Assembly: GCA_029934875.1 (NCBI GenBank)
Contig: JAOZLK010000049.1
Coordinates: 1 to 13,476, forward strand
Direction: 5' to 3'
From: Bacteroidales bacterium
GTDB taxonomy: Bacteria > Bacteroidota > Bacteroidia > Bacteroidales > GCA-2748055
Length of the DNA: 13,476 nucleotides
Numbering within the stretch: position 1 is the first letter of the stretch; the number at the start of each line of letters is the position of its first letter. The notes below the pieces were generated by a model. The model did not search any database. It was not told where the DNA came from and saw only the letters and a list, made by a program, of their open reading frames with translations. The translations under genes were made by a program, and so were the position numbers. Of the stretch, positions 1-7,293 are shown one piece after another.

Positions 1-1838
1 TTTTTGTGGCCACCAATAATGGTGTTTACACTTACAATCCGGCTAATGGCAATCGATCTTACTTCTCAACCACCAACGGCCTTCCCCATAATAAAATAAA
101 TGATGTCATGGTCGACCATGATGGTATTGCCTGGGTGGCGACCCAAACCAGTGGCCTGTTTGGGATCACCCCGGAACAGGAGATTGTGGAAGTAATCATT
201 GATGGTAAGCCAAAGCTTGAGTTCATTTCACTGAAAGAGGATGAAAGCGGAGCCATCTGGGCAGGCACCTATGGAGATGGTGTCTTTAAGTTTGCAGATG
301 ATACCCTATCCTGGTTCAACGAAGACAGCGGCCTCAAAAATGATTATACCTATGCCATAGGCCTGGATCCAAAAGGTTATATCTGGATCGGCCACAGGGA
401 GGGATTCAGTCGTCTTGATCCTGGCAGGGAGATTGTGCGCACCTTCGGGAAGGAAGGCGGCTTTACTGCCGATATTTCATACAGGGCTTCGCAAACCACC
501 CAGTCGGGAGGCCTCCTGTTTGGTTCAAGCAATGGTCTGATCAGGTATGATGCCTTCCAGGCAAAGGAGGATACAATCCCCCCGAGATTAAGCCTTAAGT
601 CGGTGGTTATTTCAGACACCCCCTATGACCCTACCAAGCCCATACTGCTTAAGTATGACAGGTATCGCATGAGAATCGATTTTGTGGGGATTAACCTGAG
701 CAACCCCGATCAGGTTAGCTACCAGTACAAGTTGGATGGTTATGAGGAGGAGTGGTCCGATGTATCCGGAGTTCCCTATGCCTTCTATGGAAGGGTGGAA
801 GATGGTAATTATAATTTTCTTCTGAGGGCCTGCGACGGCAATGGAAACTGTTCCATCCAGCCCATCAGTCTTGAAATCATTGTAAAGATTCCTGTCTGGA
901 AGGCGTGGTGGTTCATTGGATCTGCAATTTTCCTGGTCCTGGCAAGCATCTTTGTGATTTTTAAAATCAGGGAGAGAAACCAGAAGGCAATCCAGGAATA
1001 CCTGCAGCGTCAGCTGGATGAACGTACCAGGGAGGTTGTCGCGCAGAAGGAGGAGATTGAAGTAAAGAACCGGGATATCACCGATTCTATTAATTATGCC
1101 CAGCGGATCCAGGCCAGTATTCTGCCCCCAATTAAAAAGCTAAATGATGCATTCGGCGGCAGCTTTGTTTTTTATCAACCCAGGGATATTGTGAGCGGGG
1201 ACTTTTACTGGTACGAAAGGATAGATGAGGACCGCTTTATAGTGGTGTGTGCCGATTCCACGGGACATGGTGTGCCGGGTGCCTTTATGTCCATGATCGG
1301 TACTACATTAATCAAGGATATTTGCCTGAGAGATGGTATCCATAAACCTTCCCAGGTTCTTACTACCCTCGATAACGAGGTGCGTGAGTCACTTAATCAG
1401 AATGTAGAGACCGGCGGATCCAATGACGGAATGGATATTATTGTGGCAGATATCGACACGAAGAGAAATATTCTTACGGTAAGCTCAGCCATGCGGCCCG
1501 TGATTGTTTACTCGGGAGGTGAGCAGATCTATATTAAAGGAAGCCGCAGTTCCATTGGCGGACAGCTGGATGAGGACCGTGTGGAGAAGGACTTCATCGA
1601 CCAGGTGTTTCATTTGAAACAGGGAGATATCATATACATGTTCTCGGATGGTTATCCCGATCAGTTTGGGGGACCGCTTGGCCGGAAATTCAAAATGGTC
1701 AGGCTAAAGAACCTCTTGAGGGATATTCATGAGAAGCCCATGGAAGAACAGTACAATTATATTAAAAGCAATTTCTTCCTATGGAAGGAAGATCTTGAGC
1801 AGGTGGATGATGTCCTATTTATGGGGATTAAACTGTAA
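1..1838 (+). CDS. Beta-propeller / Y_Y_Y sensor with SpoIIE-type PP2C phosphatase output (5' truncated)
   Basis: This is the 3' part of a membrane signalling protein. The reading frame is open to the left edge, so the GTG at position 6 is internal and further propeller blades probably lie upstream. Counting that codon as residue 1, propeller-type repeats (N-G-L-P followed by D-G-x-x-W-V-A-T, and similar) cover about 20-185. A Y_Y_Y-type beta-sandwich covers about 200-293, one membrane helix about 300-322 and a charged coiled coil about 323-365. A SpoIIE/RsbU-like phosphatase domain covers about 380-610. Probable metal-binding acidic residues of the phosphatase are present: D399 (SGDFYW), D417 (ADSTGHG), D477 and D548 (SDGYPDQ). 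In this architecture a periplasmic sensor usually controls a cytoplasmic Ser/Thr phosphatase acting on a partner-switching target. The ligand and target are not visible here. It is convergent with the lipoprotein gene downstream. The family call is firm; the role is inferred. Confidence 0.9.
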   Translation, partial: FVATNNGVYTYNPANGNRSYFSTTNGLPHNKINDVMVDHDGIAWVATQTSGLFGITPEQEIVEVIIDGKPKLEFISLKEDESGAIWAGTYGDGVFKFADDTLSWFNEDSGLKNDYTYAIGLDPKGYIWIGHREGFSRLDPGREIVRTFGKEGGFTADISYRASQTTQSGGLLFGSSNGLIRYDAFQAKEDTIPPRLSLKSVVISDTPYDPTKPILLKYDRYRMRIDFVGINLSNPDQVSYQYKLDGYEEEWSDVSGVPYAFYGRVEDGNYNFLLRACDGNGNCSIQPISLEIIVKIPVWKAWWFIGSAIFLVLASIFVIFKIRERNQKAIQEYLQRQLDERTREVVAQKEEIEVKNRDITDSINYAQRIQASILPPIKKLNDAFGGSFVFYQPRDIVSGDFYWYERIDEDRFIVVCADSTGHGVPGAFMSMIGTTLIKDICLRDGIHKPSQVLTTLDNEVRESLNQNVETGGSNDGMDIIVADIDTKRNILTVSSAMRPVIVYSGGEQIYIKGSRSSIGGQLDEDRVEKDFIDQVFHLKQGDIIYMFSDGYPDQFGGPLGRKFKMVRLKNLLRDIHEKPMEEQYNYIKSNFFLWKEDLEQVDDVLFMGIKL

Positions 1839-1849
1839 GCCTGAATCCC

Positions 1850-1884
1850 GCTCGCACGTGCCCCGCAGCTCTGCTGCGCGGAGC
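1850..1884. repeat. GC-rich nested palindrome between convergent genes
   Basis: The 57-base gap between the phosphatase and lipoprotein stop codons holds a compact GC-rich structure. GCACGTGC (1854-1861) is a perfect palindrome. CGCAGC (1864-1869) and GCTGCG (1873-1878) form a perfect 6-bp stem with loop TCT. GCTC (1850-1853) can also pair with GAGC (1881-1884) as an outer stem. No T-run follows on either strand, so it is not a textbook intrinsic terminator. It may still stop transcription from both sides, or be one copy of a dispersed REP-like element. Confidence 0.5.
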
Positions 1885-1895
1885 TTCAATCCTGA

Positions 1896-2411
1896 CTAAT
1901 TCTCATTCAGATCTATTTCGCTTAAAACAATCACATCGGTGGTGTCGGTATTGCTGTGATTGAAGGTCCTGTCCATAATGTAGAAAGTATAAAATATTGT
2001 GTCATGGACTATAAGCGGGTAGGAAATATCCAGGTCCATAATGCCCTTTGTGGGCTGTTTATTCAGGAAAGGGATGCGGTATTTCAGAATCCCTCCCTCC
2101 GATTCGGATATTTTTACAAACTCATATCCCTGAAGATCATAAAGCTGTAGGTAGAAGTTGTACTTCATGCTGTCGGGAAGAAGAGGGTTCGAGTTCTCCT
2201 CCAATGGGGGTAATCCCAGGTTACCGTCTCCGTCTGTAAAATTAAAAGTAAGCCTTCCAATAGCCACTTGATTACCAAGTGCATCCTCGGAAATGTAAAT
2301 ACCAAAAGTCTGGTAGTCCACCACCGGTTCGTCCGGGTAAGTTTCTGTGACCTCGTTACAGGAGGCCAGCAGCATTAATCCGATCCAGAAGGTAATGCGA
2401 ATAACTTTCAT
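1896..2411 (-). CDS. Small predicted lipoprotein of unknown function
   Basis: A 171-residue protein with a short lipoprotein signal peptide: basic start (K2, R5), hydrophobic core (about 6-16) and a lipobox L15-A16-S17-C18, with the lipidated cysteine at 18. The mature part is acidic, probably beta-rich, and carries a D-G-D-G-N segment (about residues 61-65) of a kind common in small Bacteroidota lipoproteins. I do not recognise a named family or an enzyme motif. It is the last gene of the minus-strand run, starting 26 bases after the der stop codon, so it is probably co-transcribed with der. The start was chosen because it is the ATG directly preceding the lipoprotein signal. Predicted location is the periplasmic face of the inner or outer membrane. 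It is real with good confidence; its function is unknown. Confidence 0.8.
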   Translation of the reverse strand: MKVIRITFWIGLMLLASCNEVTETYPDEPVVDYQTFGIYISEDALGNQVAIGRLTFNFTDGDGNLGLPPLEENSNPLLPDSMKYNFYLQLYDLQGYEFVKISESEGGILKYRIPFLNKQPTKGIMDLDISYPLIVHDTIFYTFYIMDRTFNHSNTDTTDVIVLSEIDLNEN

Positions 2412-2437
2412 CTTCTTATTTGCTACAAAAATCCTGC

Positions 2438-3745
2438 CTATTTTTTTCGCATGAATATTTTAATGGGAACACCCGTAAAGGGGAAATGTTCCCTGATCTT
2501 GTTTTCCAGGTATCTCTTGTACGACTCCCTCACATATTGCGGAAGATTGCAATAGAAGGCGAAGGCGGGGGCATGTGTGGGCAATTGTGTTACATATTTG
2601 ATCCTTATAAATTTGCCCTTCACTGATGGTGGATGGTTTGCCTCCATGGCCTCCTGCATTACTTCGTTGAGTTTTGAAGTGGGGATTCGTTGTACACGGT
2701 TTTTATTTACCTGGATGGCAACTTCCAATGCTTTGTGTATCCTCTGTTTTGTGAGAGCTGAGACAAAAATGATGGGTACATCATCGAAGGGTTCCAGACG
2801 TTCCTTGATCTTCTTCTCAAAGTCTTTCATGGTCCTGGTTTCCTTCTCCACAAGGTCCCATTTATTCACCAGGACCACCACACCCTTGCTGTTTCTTTCA
2901 ATCAGGTGAAAGACATTCACATCCTGAGCCTCGATGCCAATGGTGGCATCAATCATAAGAATGCATACATCGGAGTGCTCTATGGCTCTTACCGATCTCA
3001 TCACCGAATAAAACTCCAGGTCCTCTTTCACCTTGGCCTTTTTCCTGAGACCCGCCGTATCCACCAGGATGAAGTCATGATTGAATTTCGTATACCTTGT
3101 ATTGATTGAGTCCCTGGTGGTCCCTGATATAGGAGTCACAATATTCCGCTCTTCACCCACCAGTGCATTAACCAGGGAGGATTTCCCCACGTTTGGACGA
3201 CCAACTACAGCAATTCTTGGAATCTCTTCCTCTTCTTCTTCTTCCAGCCTGTCTCCAAAAAGTGAAGTGAGATGGTCCAGTGCTTCTCCGGTACCACTTC
3301 CGTTAATGGAGGAGAGGGGGTAGTAATCGCCCAATCCCAAACCATAAAAAGTGGAAGCTTCAAAAAGGCGCTGAGAGTTATCCACCTTATTAACCACCAG
3401 GACGACCGGTTTGTTGATCTTCCTGAGCATCGCTGCTACGCTTGCATCAAGGTCAGTTATGCCCGAAATTACATCCACCAGGAAAACCACCACATCGGCT
3501 TCATCTATGGCCAGGATGACCTGTTTACGGATCTCCTCTTCAAATACATCATCAGAATTTGTAATATATCCACCAGTATCGATAATGCTGAATTCATGAC
3601 CATTCCAGATCACCTTTCCGTAGTGCCTGTCACGGGTTACCCCGCTCACCTCATCCACAATGGCCTGCCTGCTCTCAGTGAGCCTGTTGAAAAATGTGGA
3701 TTTCCCTACATTGGGTCTTCCGACTATGGCCACAATCTTTCCCAT
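2438..3745 (-). CDS. der: Ribosome-associated GTPase Der (EngA), double GTPase domain
   Basis: Der is an essential GTPase with two G domains in tandem that assists late 50S subunit assembly. Both G domains are complete. Domain 1 has GRPNVGKS (9-16), the SGVTRD switch, DTGG and NKVD. Domain 2 has a second [25 protein letters not shown] and NKWD. A C-terminal KH-like domain ends in a basic tail (IKIFMRKK). A run of glutamates links the two G domains. I place the start at 3745 (435 residues, [12 protein letters not shown]), a normal Der length. A longer frame reaches an ATG at 3802 but adds 19 residues not typical of Der and would overlap era by 43 bases. The gene starts 14 bases after the era stop codon and is followed by the lipoprotein gene. 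Very confident. Confidence 0.97.
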   Translation of the reverse strand: MGKIVAIVGRPNVGKSTFFNRLTESRQAIVDEVSGVTRDRHYGKVIWNGHEFSIIDTGGYITNSDDVFEEEIRKQVILAIDEADVVVFLVDVISGITDLDASVAAMLRKINKPVVLVVNKVDNSQRLFEASTFYGLGLGDYYPLSSINGSGTGEALDHLTSLFGDRLEEEEEEEIPRIAVVGRPNVGKSSLVNALVGEERNIVTPISGTTRDSINTRYTKFNHDFILVDTAGLRKKAKVKEDLEFYSVMRSVRAIEHSDVCILMIDATIGIEAQDVNVFHLIERNSKGVVVLVNKWDLVEKETRTMKDFEKKIKERLEPFDDVPIIFVSALTKQRIHKALEVAIQVNKNRVQRIPTSKLNEVMQEAMEANHPPSVKGKFIRIKYVTQLPTHAPAFAFYCNLPQYVRESYKRYLENKIREHFPFTGVPIKIFMRKK

Positions 3746-3759
3746 AAACAAAGAAATTA

Positions 3760-4635
3760 TTAGTATCCGAATTTTTTGATCTGTCTCTCGTTGTTTCTCC
3801 AATCCTTATTCACCTTGACCTTTAGCTCCAGGAATACTTTTTTATTAAAGAAAGCTTCCATATCAAGCCGGGATTCCCTCCCAACCCTTTTCAAGGCTTT
3901 TCCTGCATTCCCTATAAGAATGCCTTTCTGGCTATCCCGTTCCACGTATATAATTGCATAGATCCTGATCAGCTTTGACTCCTCTTTGAAGGATTCGATC
4001 TCAACCTCCACAGAATAGGGGATTTCCTGTTTATACTGAAGCAGAATTTTTTCCCTGATCATTTCTGCAACAAGGAAGCGTTCCGATTTATCGGTGAGGG
4101 CATCCTTGGCAAAATAAGGAGGAGATTCTGGAAGATGATGGAGGATCCGTTGGAATACCACGTTCACATTAAATTTTACCAGGGCAGAGATGGGAATCTT
4201 TTCCGCCTTTGGAAGGATGTTGTCCCACATCTCAACGGCTTCGGTAAGCTCTTCCTGGTTGCTCAGGTCAATTTTGTTAATGACGAGCAGAACAGGGGTC
4301 TCCACCTTCACCAGTTTTTTGAGGAAGCTTTCTTCGGGGTCTGGTTTTTCCCCGATTTCGGTCATATAAACAAGAACATCTGCATCCACAAGGGCCGACC
4401 TGGCCGCCTTTAGCATGGCCTCCTGAAGTTTGTAGTTGGGTTCAAGAATCCCGGGGGTATCGGAGAAAACCACCTGGTAAGCAGGATCATTTACGATTCC
4501 AAGAATCCGGTGGCGTGTGGTCTGTGCCTTGGAAGTGATAATGGAAAGTTTTTCACCCACCATGGCATTCATCAGTGTGGATTTCCCAACGTTGGGTTTT
4601 CCAAGTATGTTTACATATCCTGCCTTGTGCTCCAT
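3760..4635 (-). CDS. era: GTPase Era, 30S subunit maturation factor
   Basis: Era is a GTPase that binds the 3' end of 16S rRNA and helps mature the 30S subunit. The 291-residue length is normal. G-domain motifs are all present: G1 GKPNVGKST (12-20), the G2 region AQTTRHR (37-43), G3 DTPG (59-62) and G4 NKID (120-123). The C-terminal half is the KH RNA-binding domain, with the GxxG loop GNAG at about 242-245, followed by a basic end. The ATG at 4635 gives the standard N-terminus just before the first beta-strand and lies 7 bases after the stop of the pseudouridine synthase gene. Tight spacing to both neighbours supports one transcript for rRNA modification and subunit assembly. Confidence 0.97.
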   Translation of the reverse strand: MEHKAGYVNILGKPNVGKSTLMNAMVGEKLSIITSKAQTTRHRILGIVNDPAYQVVFSDTPGILEPNYKLQEAMLKAARSALVDADVLVYMTEIGEKPDPEESFLKKLVKVETPVLLVINKIDLSNQEELTEAVEMWDNILPKAEKIPISALVKFNVNVVFQRILHHLPESPPYFAKDALTDKSERFLVAEMIREKILLQYKQEIPYSVEVEIESFKEESKLIRIYAIIYVERDSQKGILIGNAGKALKRVGRESRLDMEAFFNKKVFLELKVKVNKDWRNNERQIKKFGY

Positions 4636-4642
4636 GAAGCTA

Positions 4643-5743
4643 CTATTCGTATGCGTTCATTTGTAAACGACTTACCTCCTTTTCACTGAGGAAACGCCAT
4701 TTCCCCCGAGGCAGGTTCTTCTTGGTAAGTCCTGCAAAATAGACCCTGTCGAGACGACTAACCCGGTAGCCCAGGTGCTCGAACATTCTTCTCACAACTC
4801 GGTTGCGGCCCGAATGGATTTCGAGACCCACTTCTTTTTTGTTATCACCTGTAACATAGCTGATCCCATCGGCCTGGATGAATCCATCCTCCAGCTCTAC
4901 TCCTTCAGCAAGTTGTTTCATCTCGCTGGAAGTGATCCCCTTGTCAAGGTTCACCTGGTAAATCTTCTTTTTGTTATAGCTGGGATGGGTCAACTTCTTT
5001 GCAAGCTCACCGTCGTTGGTAAAAAGAAGTATGCCGGTTGTCTGACGGTCGAGTCGCCCAACGGGATAGATGCGTTCCGGACATGCTCCTTGAATGAGCA
5101 TCATCACGGTTTTTCGCTCCTTGGGATCGTCAGTGGTGGTCACATAATCTTTGGGTTTATTGAGAAGCAGGTATACCTTACGTTCGGTTTTCATCCGTTT
5201 CCCGTTGTAACGAACATCGTCACCGGGCTTTATTTTTGTTCCCAGCTCGGTGATGTTCTTTCCGTTTACAGTAATCACACCTGCAGATATGAGCTCATCA
5301 GCCTGACGCCTGGAACAGATCCCCGATGAGGCAATGTATTTATTGAGTCTGATGGAGTCGTCACCGGGCGCCTTGGCCTTGGCGGCTTGTCCGCCTTTCT
5401 TTGGCCTCTCTTTGGAGAAGCTGCCGCCTTTGGTGTCTTTGGAGAAGCTGCCGCCTTTACCTTCTTTGGAGAAACTACCGCTTCTGCCTTCTTTGGAGAA
5501 GCTGCCGCCCTTACCCTCCTTGGAGAAGTTGCCACTTTTTCGCACTTTGGATGGACTTCCTGCTTTACCACCCCGCATCCCTTTGGCAGGACCACCTTTT
5601 GGAGCCGGATCTGCATCATGGCTTTTGTCCGCATTTGAGGCACTTTTCCCCCTGTTTTTGCCAAGGGTACTGTTATCGGATTGCTGTTTCCCTGCCTGCC
5701 TGCTTTTGCTGAATTTACCTTTATCTGGTCCTGGTTTGTCCAA
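4643..5743 (-). CDS. rRNA pseudouridine synthase, RsuA/RluB family, with basic repeat-rich N-terminal extension
   Basis: The enzyme converts a uridine in rRNA to pseudouridine. The conserved part begins at about residue 131 with an S4 RNA-binding domain (IRLNKYIASSGICSRRQADE, 131-150). The catalytic domain follows, with YPVGRLDRQTTGILL and catalytic Asp232. The S-G-R-N-R-V-V-R-R-M motif (321-330) is typical of the RsuA/RluB/RluE/RluF group. RluB (23S rRNA) is the likeliest match, but the exact target cannot be read from the sequence. The first 130 residues are low-complexity, rich in K, G and S, with a tandem nine-residue repeat of the form K-G-G-S-F-S-K-E-G; such tails probably contact RNA. 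No ATG lies in frame upstream of residue 56. The TTG at 5743 is the first usable start after a stop at 5759-5761, so the start is less certain than the gene. It heads the run with era and der. Confidence 0.92.
   Translation of the reverse strand: MDKPGPDKGKFSKSRQAGKQQSDNSTLGKNRGKSASNADKSHDADPAPKGGPAKGMRGGKAGSPSKVRKSGNFSKEGKGGSFSKEGRSGSFSKEGKGGSFSKDTKGGSFSKERPKKGGQAAKAKAPGDDSIRLNKYIASSGICSRRQADELISAGVITVNGKNITELGTKIKPGDDVRYNGKRMKTERKVYLLLNKPKDYVTTTDDPKERKTVMMLIQGACPERIYPVGRLDRQTTGILLFTNDGELAKKLTHPSYNKKKIYQVNLDKGITSSEMKQLAEGVELEDGFIQADGISYVTGDNKKEVGLEIHSGRNRVVRRMFEHLGYRVSRLDRVYFAGLTKKNLPRGKWRFLSEKEVSRLQMNAYE
5411..5545 (-). repeat. Five 27-bp in-frame tandem repeats in the pseudouridine synthase gene
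   Basis: Five units begin at 5411, 5438, 5465, 5492 and 5519 on the plus-strand reading, exactly 27 bases apart. Each contains a form of TTTGGAGAAGCTGCCGCC. They encode a repeated K/R-G/S-G-S/N-F-S-K-E/D-G unit (about residues 67-111) on the minus strand. Units differ at several bases but keep frame, so copy number could change without a frameshift. Confidence 0.9.
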
Positions 5744-5873
5744 TTCCCTGAGTATTAATTATTGTTAAAGGGTACAAAGATACAGCTAATTAGGAAACAA
5801 TCTTGGCATAATAGTTTTAACTTTGGTGTCGTTTTAAAAAAGGGGATTTCCTACATTATAAATCAATTCTACT
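5744..5873. promoter_or_regulatory. Divergent promoter region between the pseudouridine synthase gene and glmM
   Basis: This 130-base AT-rich gap separates two divergent transcription units. On the plus strand TAACTTTG (5818-5825) matches the Bacteroidota -7 consensus TAnnTTTG and would give a leader of about 40 bases before the glmM ATG. On the minus strand TATCTTTG (5782-5775) also matches and would start RNA about 25 bases before the TTG start codon, supporting that start. I do not see a well-spaced -33 TTTG for either, so the assignments are moderate. Confidence 0.55.
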
Positions 5874-7268
5874 ATGAGTCTGGTAATATCAATCTCAGGG
5901 ATCAGGGGTACCATCGGGGGGCGCCCCGGAGAAGGCTTAACTCCAATTGATACGGTACGTTTTGCTTCTTCCTATGGCGCATGGCTGCGGGAACAATGCG
6001 GAAAGGAGCGTCCGCTTGTTGTGATGGGCCGCGATGCCCGCATTTCAGGGCCCCTTGTGGAACAGCTGGTTGCTGCTACCCTATCAGCAATGGGGATTGA
6101 TATAATGAATGCCGGACTTGCAACTACACCAAGCGTTGAGATAGCCGTAACAAAGGCGAAAGCCGACGGGGGAATTATCCTCACGGCCAGCCACAATCCT
6201 GCTCAATGGAATGCCCTGAAGTTGCTAAACGGAAAGGGGGAGTTCTTATCAGCAGCAGAAGGAGAGTCAATCTTGAAGAGGGCCCTGGAGGACGATTTCA
6301 GCTATGCAGAGATAAATAATCTGGGTTCCATTAAACCATTGGCAGGAATAGATATCCAACACATCAATGATGTTGTTGGATTGAAACTGGTGGATGTGGA
6401 GAAGATAAGAGCAAAAAAATTCCGGGTGGCCATTGATTGTGTAAACTCTGTGGGTGGAATCATCCTTCCTCAGCTGCTTAATGCATTGGGAGTGGATGAT
6501 GTTGTTGAGCTCTACTGCGAACCAAATGGGATCTTCCCCCATAACCCGGAACCTCTCCCCGAGAATCTTACAGAGATCGCCGGAGTGATGAGCCGGGAGA
6601 AGGCCGATGTGGGTTTCGTTGTAGATCCCGATGTGGACAGGCTGGCCATTGTTTGTGAAGACGGAAGCATGTTCGGCGAGGAGTACACCCTTGTGTCAAT
6701 TGCAGATTATGTACTTAGTAAAACCCCCGGAAACACAGCTTCAAACCTGTCCTCAACCCGTGCGCTCAGAGATGTGACCGAGGGACATGGATACAGCTAT
6801 GTGCCATCAGCAGTGGGTGAAGTGAATGTGGTGGAAGCGATGAAGGCGAACTCTTGCGTGATAGGAGGAGAAGGCAATGGCGGAGTGATTTATCCTGAAC
6901 TTCATTATGGACGAGATGCCCTGGTTGGCATCGCATTGTTTCTTACCCACCTTGCGGAAAGCAAACTTAGTTGCAGCCAGTTGAGGAAGAAATACCCGAA
7001 TTATACCATATCAAAGAATAAAATTGTACTGCCGGAAGGGGCTGATCCCGACCAGCTGCTTTCAGCCTTTGAGAAAGCCTATGCCCGGTACGAGGTGAAC
7101 ACCGTGGATGGGGTAAAGGTGGACATGCCGGAGGGCTGGGTGCATTTACGTAAATCCAATACCGAACCCATTATCAGACTATATGCTGAAGCTGAAAGCA
7201 AGCAAGTTGCTGAAGGTCTTGCAGGCGAAGCTGATGAAATCATTAAAAAACTAATTTCAGCTGATTAA
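5874..7268 (+). CDS. glmM: Phosphoglucosamine mutase (GlmM-type alpha-D-phosphohexomutase)
   Basis: Predicted to interconvert glucosamine-6-phosphate and glucosamine-1-phosphate for UDP-GlcNAc, peptidoglycan and lipid A synthesis. The 464-residue protein has the full four-domain phosphohexomutase layout. The N-terminal loop is S-G-I-R-G-T-I-G-G. The phosphoserine loop is TASHNP with catalytic Ser106. The metal loop is DPDVDR (251-256). The sugar-binding loop is GEGNGG (332-337), and the phosphate-binding loop R-K-S-N-T-E-P (426-432) is near the C-terminus. The GEGNGG loop resembles archaeal GlmM and phosphomannomutase proteins more than the GEQSGH of E. coli GlmM, so phosphomannomutase activity is the main alternative. 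The start ATG gives the family's usual N-terminus (MSLVISISGIRG). The adaptor gene begins 25 bases after the stop, so read-through into the export genes is likely. Confidence 0.88.
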   Translation: MSLVISISGIRGTIGGRPGEGLTPIDTVRFASSYGAWLREQCGKERPLVVMGRDARISGPLVEQLVAATLSAMGIDIMNAGLATTPSVEIAVTKAKADGGIILTASHNPAQWNALKLLNGKGEFLSAAEGESILKRALEDDFSYAEINNLGSIKPLAGIDIQHINDVVGLKLVDVEKIRAKKFRVAIDCVNSVGGIILPQLLNALGVDDVVELYCEPNGIFPHNPEPLPENLTEIAGVMSREKADVGFVVDPDVDRLAIVCEDGSMFGEEYTLVSIADYVLSKTPGNTASNLSSTRALRDVTEGHGYSYVPSAVGEVNVVEAMKANSCVIGGEGNGGVIYPELHYGRDALVGIALFLTHLAESKLSCSQLRKKYPNYTISKNKIVLPEGADPDQLLSAFEKAYARYEVNTVDGVKVDMPEGWVHLRKSNTEPIIRLYAEAESKQVAEGLAGEADEIIKKLISAD

Positions 7269-7293
7269 AAACCAGGAATAACAGATTTTAGAA

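Noticed and set aside
3223..3246. CTT/GAA-rich tract that could be a microsatellite
   Set aside because: It encodes the glutamate-rich linker between the two G domains of Der, so protein function explains it.
3272..3763. 163-codon plus-strand frame opposite der
   Set aside because: Antisense to conserved GTPase motifs, with no domain or start context; treated as a shadow.
3746..3802. Nineteen-residue N-terminal extension of Der reaching an ATG at 3802
   Set aside because: It would overlap era by 43 bases, and the added residues are not like Der. The ATG at 3745 gives the standard N-terminus immediately before the first G-domain strand.
4775..5329. 184-codon plus-strand frame opposite the pseudouridine synthase catalytic domain
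   Set aside because: Fully antisense to a conserved enzyme, with no family resemblance.
5275..5768. Several long overlapping frames on both strands over the start of the pseudouridine synthase gene
   Set aside because: The 27-bp repeats are free of stops in several frames, which creates repetitive open frames automatically. Only the frame continuing into the S4 and catalytic domains is credible.
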